From: Bigelowiella natans CCMP2755
Taxonomy: Eukaryota > Cercozoa > Chlorarachniophyceae
NCBI GenBank assembly: GCA_000320545.1
Contig: ADNK01001668.1
Span: forward strand, 62,501 to 126,500
Reading direction: 5' to 3'
Length of the DNA: 64,000 nt
The notes under the pieces are model-generated. The model was not told the DNA's origin. It saw only the letters and a program-made list of their open reading frames with translations, and ran no database searches. Positions 60,054 through 64,000 of the stretch are shown in pieces. The translations under genes and the position numbers were made by a program. How positions within the stretch are numbered: the stretch's first letter is position 1; the number at the start of each line of letters is the position of its first letter.

Positions 60054-61514
60054 ATGTGGCCCTGCAGGCTTCAGTCGTGTGCACATGTCAGTGGTGGTGG
60101 TGAAAGTGGTGAAGACGATGAACGAGAAAGAAGAAGAAGAAGAAAAAAGCGCAAAAAAAAACGTGAGAAAAACAAAAAACGTTCTTCTTCCCCCCGTGAT
60201 GAAAGCAAAAGCAACACCGAATTGATCACGGCACTCACTCAAAAAGCGAGTGATGCACTGATCAACAACGAAGAAAAGATTGAACAAGTTCTCTCGAACC
60301 CTGGAATGCAGAAAATTTTGCTGGAAACCCCGGATCACGTGAAGGAGATGGTTGAGGGCAAGAAGATGGGGCCACGAATGCAACCAGAGTTTCTTGCAAA
60401 AAAACTCAACAAAGTGTTCGAAAAAGCAGACACCACTGAGCCCTCGTCGCAAGCAAGAGTCAGAAAAGCGCAAGGTCTGCCAACCCCCCAGTTCTCCCCC
60501 CCGTCTCACGCCAAGCCAATGGTGTCATCGGCCGAGGAGAAGCTCCCAGCACGCATCGCGTGCGTGTCATCTTCTCCGACAAACGAGGCCGACAACAAGG
60601 CACTGGATTTCCAAACTGAGTGTGAGCTGATGCGGGAACTCATCAGAGTTTGCCCCAAATTTCAGTGTTCGACATGCCGTGCGAGTGAGGAGCAAATGGA
60701 TGCTGCTGTCGGCTCAAAATGTTTTTGTCTCCATTGCTCTGGGCACGGTCATCCTGAGAAGGGTCTCTGCATTGAAGGTGACCCGGCGATTGGAAAACCC
60801 GGCAAACACCTTGATGGAAAAGCCCTTGCAGAAATGTTCAGAAGGAATCGAAATGGACGGCCCAAGATTGTGCATCTAGCGGCATGCCACAGCGAGATTG
60901 TGGGCAAAAAACTCACAGAAGATGGATCAGTGAGCCACGTCATGGCCTGTCGAGGAAAGGACGAACTCAGCGATCACGGTGCCCCGGTGTTTGCGGGCAC
61001 ATTTCATCAACGGTTGCCACAAGGGCACTCTGCATTGGAAGCTTTTGAACTGGCCAAGCGAAGACTCCGTGTGACAGCTCAACAATGTGAAAACCGAGCG
61101 CTTTTTTGCCTGGAGGAGCATCCCAAGCCATCATTGATCGCAGCCAAGCTCGAGGAAAAACTCAAGTCTCTGCATGCGCAATGCACAACACACTGTGCAA
61201 AGTGGAAAGTGGAACGAGACTTTCGTGTCTTCTGCAAGAAAGAAAACATTGATCAGGAAGTGCAAGAAGAGCTCCTTTGGGCAGATTTAGCTGAGAATGA
61301 AGTGGACAAATTGACACTTTTGCCCCGGTCCACTGACAACGATGAAATTCACAACGTGAAATGCGAGTTCAGGGAGTTGGAACAAATCGAGCCCAAAACG
61401 GGATGGATCCCAGATCCAGATCCTGGGTCTTTCTTCTCACGAGATGCAGTGAAGGAGCAGTGCCGTGAAATCTTGGAAAATTGCAGGCTTTCCATGCGCC
61501 AAGAAGATTGCTAG
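60054..61514 (+). CDS. CHAT / caspase-like peptidase-domain protein, intronless
   Basis: A 486-codon frame from ATG 60054. The first 60 residues are Arg/Lys/Glu-rich (low complexity). A helical part (LITALTQKASDALINNEEKI, VLSNPGMQKILLETPDHVKE) precedes a Pro/Ser linker. Residues about 190-370 resemble a CHAT (caspase-HetF-associated) domain: ECELMRELIRVCPKFQC, CFCLHCSGHGHPEKGLCIEG with the candidate catalytic His near residue 231, KIVHLAACHSEIVGKKLTED with the candidate Cys near residue 278, VSHVMACRGKDELSDHGAPV, FAGTFHQRLPQGHSALEAFE. A helical C-terminus follows. The family comprises clan CD cysteine peptidases. A second frame just downstream (RRLLEQLARFPEEDEEEDDA, 61481-61720) is protein-like, so the gene may continue by splice or frameshift. 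Substrate and role are unknown. Confidence 0.75.
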   Translation: MWPCRLQSCAHVSGGGESGEDDERERRRRRKKRKKKREKNKKRSSSPRDESKSNTELITALTQKASDALINNEEKIEQVLSNPGMQKILLETPDHVKEMVEGKKMGPRMQPEFLAKKLNKVFEKADTTEPSSQARVRKAQGLPTPQFSPPSHAKPMVSSAEEKLPARIACVSSSPTNEADNKALDFQTECELMRELIRVCPKFQCSTCRASEEQMDAAVGSKCFCLHCSGHGHPEKGLCIEGDPAIGKPGKHLDGKALAEMFRRNRNGRPKIVHLAACHSEIVGKKLTEDGSVSHVMACRGKDELSDHGAPVFAGTFHQRLPQGHSALEAFELAKRRLRVTAQQCENRALFCLEEHPKPSLIAAKLEEKLKSLHAQCTTHCAKWKVERDFRVFCKKENIDQEVQEELLWADLAENEVDKLTLLPRSTDNDEIHNVKCEFRELEQIEPKTGWIPDPDPGSFFSRDAVKEQCREILENCRLSMRQEDC

Positions 61515-62201
61515 AACAATTGGCCAGGTTCCCCGAAGAAGACGAGGAGGAGGATGATGCTGCCTCAATGCCATTTTCTTTGCCCCATGACACCTGCTCG
61601 AAACCCTTGGACCTTGGAAAAAAAGACGGCGTTTGGTTGAGCTTTTTGAATTGGAGACGAGTCACATTCGCCTCGCAAAAATCGGATCACATGAAAATGT
61701 TGAAAATTCAAATCAAGAATTGCGATGTCAATCACTTTTCTCACTCATGCCGGTGCTCATTGCGCACCCGAGTGTGCTGCACGTGCGCGCTCATTGTCAC
61801 AGGGACGTTGCGTGCCACGTGATGGCATCAAGTGGCATTTGCAGCAAAAGGGGGGAGGCAACATCATCAAAGAGCACAATGTTGTGTTTTCATCTGTGCG
61901 CATGAAAGCTTTTTTGGGGCAATTTTGGTCTTTCAACAAACGGTTCAAATTGTTCTGGCGACAATGGATGCATGCACCGCTGATGAACACTCATTTTGAG
62001 AAGTGGCAACATGGCAGCTCCATCGCAGAAATGCACTCCAATGTGATGTTTGCGACATTGGAATGAACACACATTTTTTTTCATTTCTTCTCACTTCACC
62101 ATGAGCAGATCCTTCTCGAAATCTGATGGGGTCGAATCTTTTTGAACATTGCAAGCGCCGATCCTTCACCACAGTCAACGAATGAACAAGTGAACAAACG
62201 A
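61515..62201 (+). other. Spacer with a possible continuation of the CHAT gene
   Basis: The plus frame at 61481-61822 (FSLPHDTCSKPLDLGKKDGV, NWRRVTFASQKSDHMKML) overlaps the CHAT ORF end in another frame. The remainder to 62201 has short frames only (for example FWSFNKRFKLFWRQWMH) and CGCACCC/GTGCGCGC-type sequence. Confidence 0.3.
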
Positions 62202-63095
62202 ATGACATTGAGAAATCAAAACAATGTTTCGCGTGTGAAGTTCAACATCAAACCATTGCATGTGTGTCACAAAAAAGTGCAAAAAAGTGATGCATTTTTT
62301 GCATTTTTTTCCTCACATCAAATCAATTCATGTCACAAGGTGTCATTTTCTGGTTTTTTTGCACTTGAAAATGAACGAAGTGTCAATGAACCAAACCAAA
62401 AAGTCACGGTTGCCATTCGAAATTTCAATGTCGATGCAAAAACACCTCTGAGCATCGGAAACTGTGTCAGAATTGCTGGTGAAATCAACAAACTGATGAA
62501 ATCGGTGAAATCGCTAGCCGACGCTGTCACCAACGTGAAACCAGAAAACAAAGCAGGCACAATGCTTGCGGTCATGCTTTCGACCTCAAGTGGTGACGGC
62601 GTGAAATCGGTGTTGCCCGAGTTGCAGAGGAATCAGATTCTGAAATTTTGTGGAGATTCCGAAACCGTCAACATGCTCGTTGGTTTGGTCGATTGGGTTG
62701 CCGACGCAGCGCTCAAAAGTCTAGATGCTGACAAAGACGGCATTGTGACGAGACAAGAAGTGGAAGATGACTGCATTGAAACTTGTTTGTGCATGAATGC
62801 GTGCGGTCATGGCCCCAAAGGCTGCGCGTGCTGCCAACCAGGTGGCGCTCTCTCGTGCTGCTGCCCGTGTCTGGTCACCAACTCAGCGCAGTGCTGGTCG
62901 TGGGTTTTCGTCAATTGTTTGTGCTGCACGGCCACCGGTTCGCAATTGAAAGTGCAACGTGCATTTTGTCCCGAAAAATTGATCAAAATGAACATCAATT
63001 TTTTTTTTCCATGCAACACAACTCAAAAGTCATTCACACGCACACAAACACACAACTCAAAAGTCATCATCGCTCCACCACCGCTGACTTCATGA
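62202..63095 (+). CDS. Single EF-hand protein with Cys-rich C-terminus
   Basis: A frame from ATG 62202 (297 codons; a TTG-started extension lies upstream). The middle part is helical (NCVRIAGEINKLMKSVKSLA, then NMLVGLVDWVADAALKSL). It contains one canonical EF-hand loop DADKDGIVTRQE, with Asp at 1, 3 and 5, Ile at 8 and Glu at 12, so calcium binding is likely. A Cys-rich tail follows (CIETCLCMNACGHGPKGCAC, GALSCCCPCLV, CWSWVFVNCLCC), with about 18 Cys in 75 residues, suggesting lipidation, metal binding or disulfides. The first 90 residues are poorly conserved-looking and may be spurious. Family unrecognised. Confidence 0.5.
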   Translation: MTLRNQNNVSRVKFNIKPLHVCHKKVQKSDAFFAFFSSHQINSCHKVSFSGFFALENERSVNEPNQKVTVAIRNFNVDAKTPLSIGNCVRIAGEINKLMKSVKSLADAVTNVKPENKAGTMLAVMLSTSSGDGVKSVLPELQRNQILKFCGDSETVNMLVGLVDWVADAALKSLDADKDGIVTRQEVEDDCIETCLCMNACGHGPKGCACCQPGGALSCCCPCLVTNSAQCWSWVFVNCLCCTATGSQLKVQRAFCPEKLIKMNINFFFPCNTTQKSFTRTQTHNSKVIIAPPPLTS

Positions 63096-63146
63096 CAAAA
63101 CAAAAGAAAACAAAAGAGAGAGAGAGAAAAAAAAGAAGGCAAACAG

Positions 63147-64000
63147 ATGACTGAGATTGCAAGGAACATCAAGAAAGAGGCGGCAGAAAAATGGAAATCT
63201 GAATTTCTGAAGATCGCAAAAGAGCAAAACTCCAAGCTGAAGGATGACAAGGAATTGGCAAAGGTTGTCCATTTGCAAATTTGTTTCTGTCGTTCAAAGA
63301 AAATGTGTGTGAATGATGCAAATGTTTCCTGCGCATCAAGGAATTGTCGGACAATGGGTTGAACATGCTGTGCGTGACGTGGTCAGATGTCAGCAGATTC
63401 AAGGTGTTTCTTGCATTGAAAAAAAAAATGATGTTCTTCAACATGCTTTGGCTGGTCGCTTGAGTGTGAAAACAAATGGAAACAAAAAAAGAGAAAAGTG
63501 CTGAAATTGGTCGATTTGTCGCTGCATGATGTTCAGAACTCGTCGGTCGGGAACAACATGACGGACATGCAGTTTTTTGCAATGTCTCCATCGCCTGTGC
63601 GCAAAGGTTGCAGAATGGAAAACAAGGGTGAAAGGAAAATTTGGGTTCCAGGAGGGGCAAAAGCAAAGATTTTGGTTTGGATGTTTGTGCACATGCACGT
63701 GCACATGCATGCATGCATGCATGCATGTGCACATTTGCACGTGTTTCTCAAGTGTGTTTTCAGGTAGCGAATGCAAGTCTTTGGGATCGCATCACTTTGT
63801 TTCGTTTCCCGCCACACGTTCGCCCAATTTCACCGACGAGGTCCAAATCGAGTCTGAGGGGGCGCGTGGGGTGAAGCTCAAGGCCAGAGATGCAAATGGG
63901 AGATTGCGTGCCGTCACCCTGGATCTGTTCCTGAAACACATCGGCAAATTCATCGGCGATTTGGGTGAGAGCACGCAATGGAACGACCCGGTCGATGACA
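63147..64000 (+). CDS. Partial unassigned gene running off the right edge, probably spliced
   Basis: Exon 1 candidate from ATG 63147: MTEIARNIKKEAAEKWKSEF, ending KELAK before a GT at about 63264. A second coding stretch near 63503-63680 reads VLKLVDLSLHDVQNSSVGNN and GCRMENKGERKIWVPGGAKA. A third, about 63770 to the window end, reads SPNFTDEVQIESEGARGVKL and VTLDLFLKHIGKFIGDLGES. A GCATGC repeat at about 63690-63735 sits in the likely intron between the second and third. No family recognised. If the splices are real, this block is transcribed by the host rather than purely viral or bacterial. Confidence 0.45.

Overview
This 64-kb window is nuclear DNA from a photosynthetic eukaryote, probably an alga with a complex (secondary) plastid. 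Three things show this. The genes are built from many small exons joined by GT-AG introns whose reading phases match when traced by hand. One gene is a complete ferredoxin-dependent bilin reductase. It and a second large gene both begin with a signal peptide followed by a basic, Ser-rich transit-like stretch. The lineage (cryptophyte, chlorarachniophyte, haptophyte or other) cannot be fixed from the sequence. Microsatellites (AT, GT, GA, ATG, GAA, CAG) are very dense, in introns and inside coding exons, where they encode Ala, Glu, Asp, His or Gln runs.

Layout. 0-4.3 kb (-): protein kinase with EF-hand-like segments N-terminal to a CaMK-like catalytic domain. 4.8-8.0 kb (+): bilin reductase, 12 exons, 430 aa. 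8.7-9.6 kb (-) and 10.4-11.1 kb (+): two divergent two-exon methyltransferases (class I SAM type; METTL26/DUF938 type). 11.9-18.6 kb (-): gene ending in an EDR2 C-terminal (DUF1336) domain, with low-complexity exons upstream. 20.5-21.7 kb (-): four-exon STIMATE/TMEM110 membrane protein. 21.5-22.4 and 28.95-30.1 kb (+): two decayed copies of one non-LTR-retrotransposon-like 3' end. 23.2-25.3 kb (-): unassigned multi-exon gene. 26.6-28.6 kb (-): 6-phosphogluconolactonase. 31.1-38.6 kb (-): large acidic protein with a secretory/plastid presequence and a C-terminal zinc motif spaced as in ribosomal protein uS14. 38.8-45.1 kb (+): large unassigned multi-exon gene.

From about 45.3 kb the character changes. 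Genes become mostly intronless, with long A/T homopolymers and GCATGC-rich spacers: an unassigned 310-aa protein, a DUF6165-GT9-like glycosyltransferase, a SemiSWEET/PQ-loop protein, a TFIIS-like zinc-ribbon ORF, then (57-64 kb) a CHAT/caspase-like protein, an EF-hand/Cys-rich protein and a partial gene at the right edge. Between these blocks lie a SET-domain gene with an apparent frameshift (49.4-50.8 kb) and an ankyrin - tyrosine-kinase-like - SAM gene (51.3-56.2 kb) whose ankyrin exon was duplicated recently together with its flanking intron. The intronless blocks could be acquired genes (bacterial or large-DNA-virus-like), but that is inference.

The genes do not form an operon or one pathway. 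Bilin reduction and the NADPH-producing pentose phosphate step are metabolically compatible but are not linked by any signal here. Exon ends given as exact were checked for GT/AG and phase; others are approximate.
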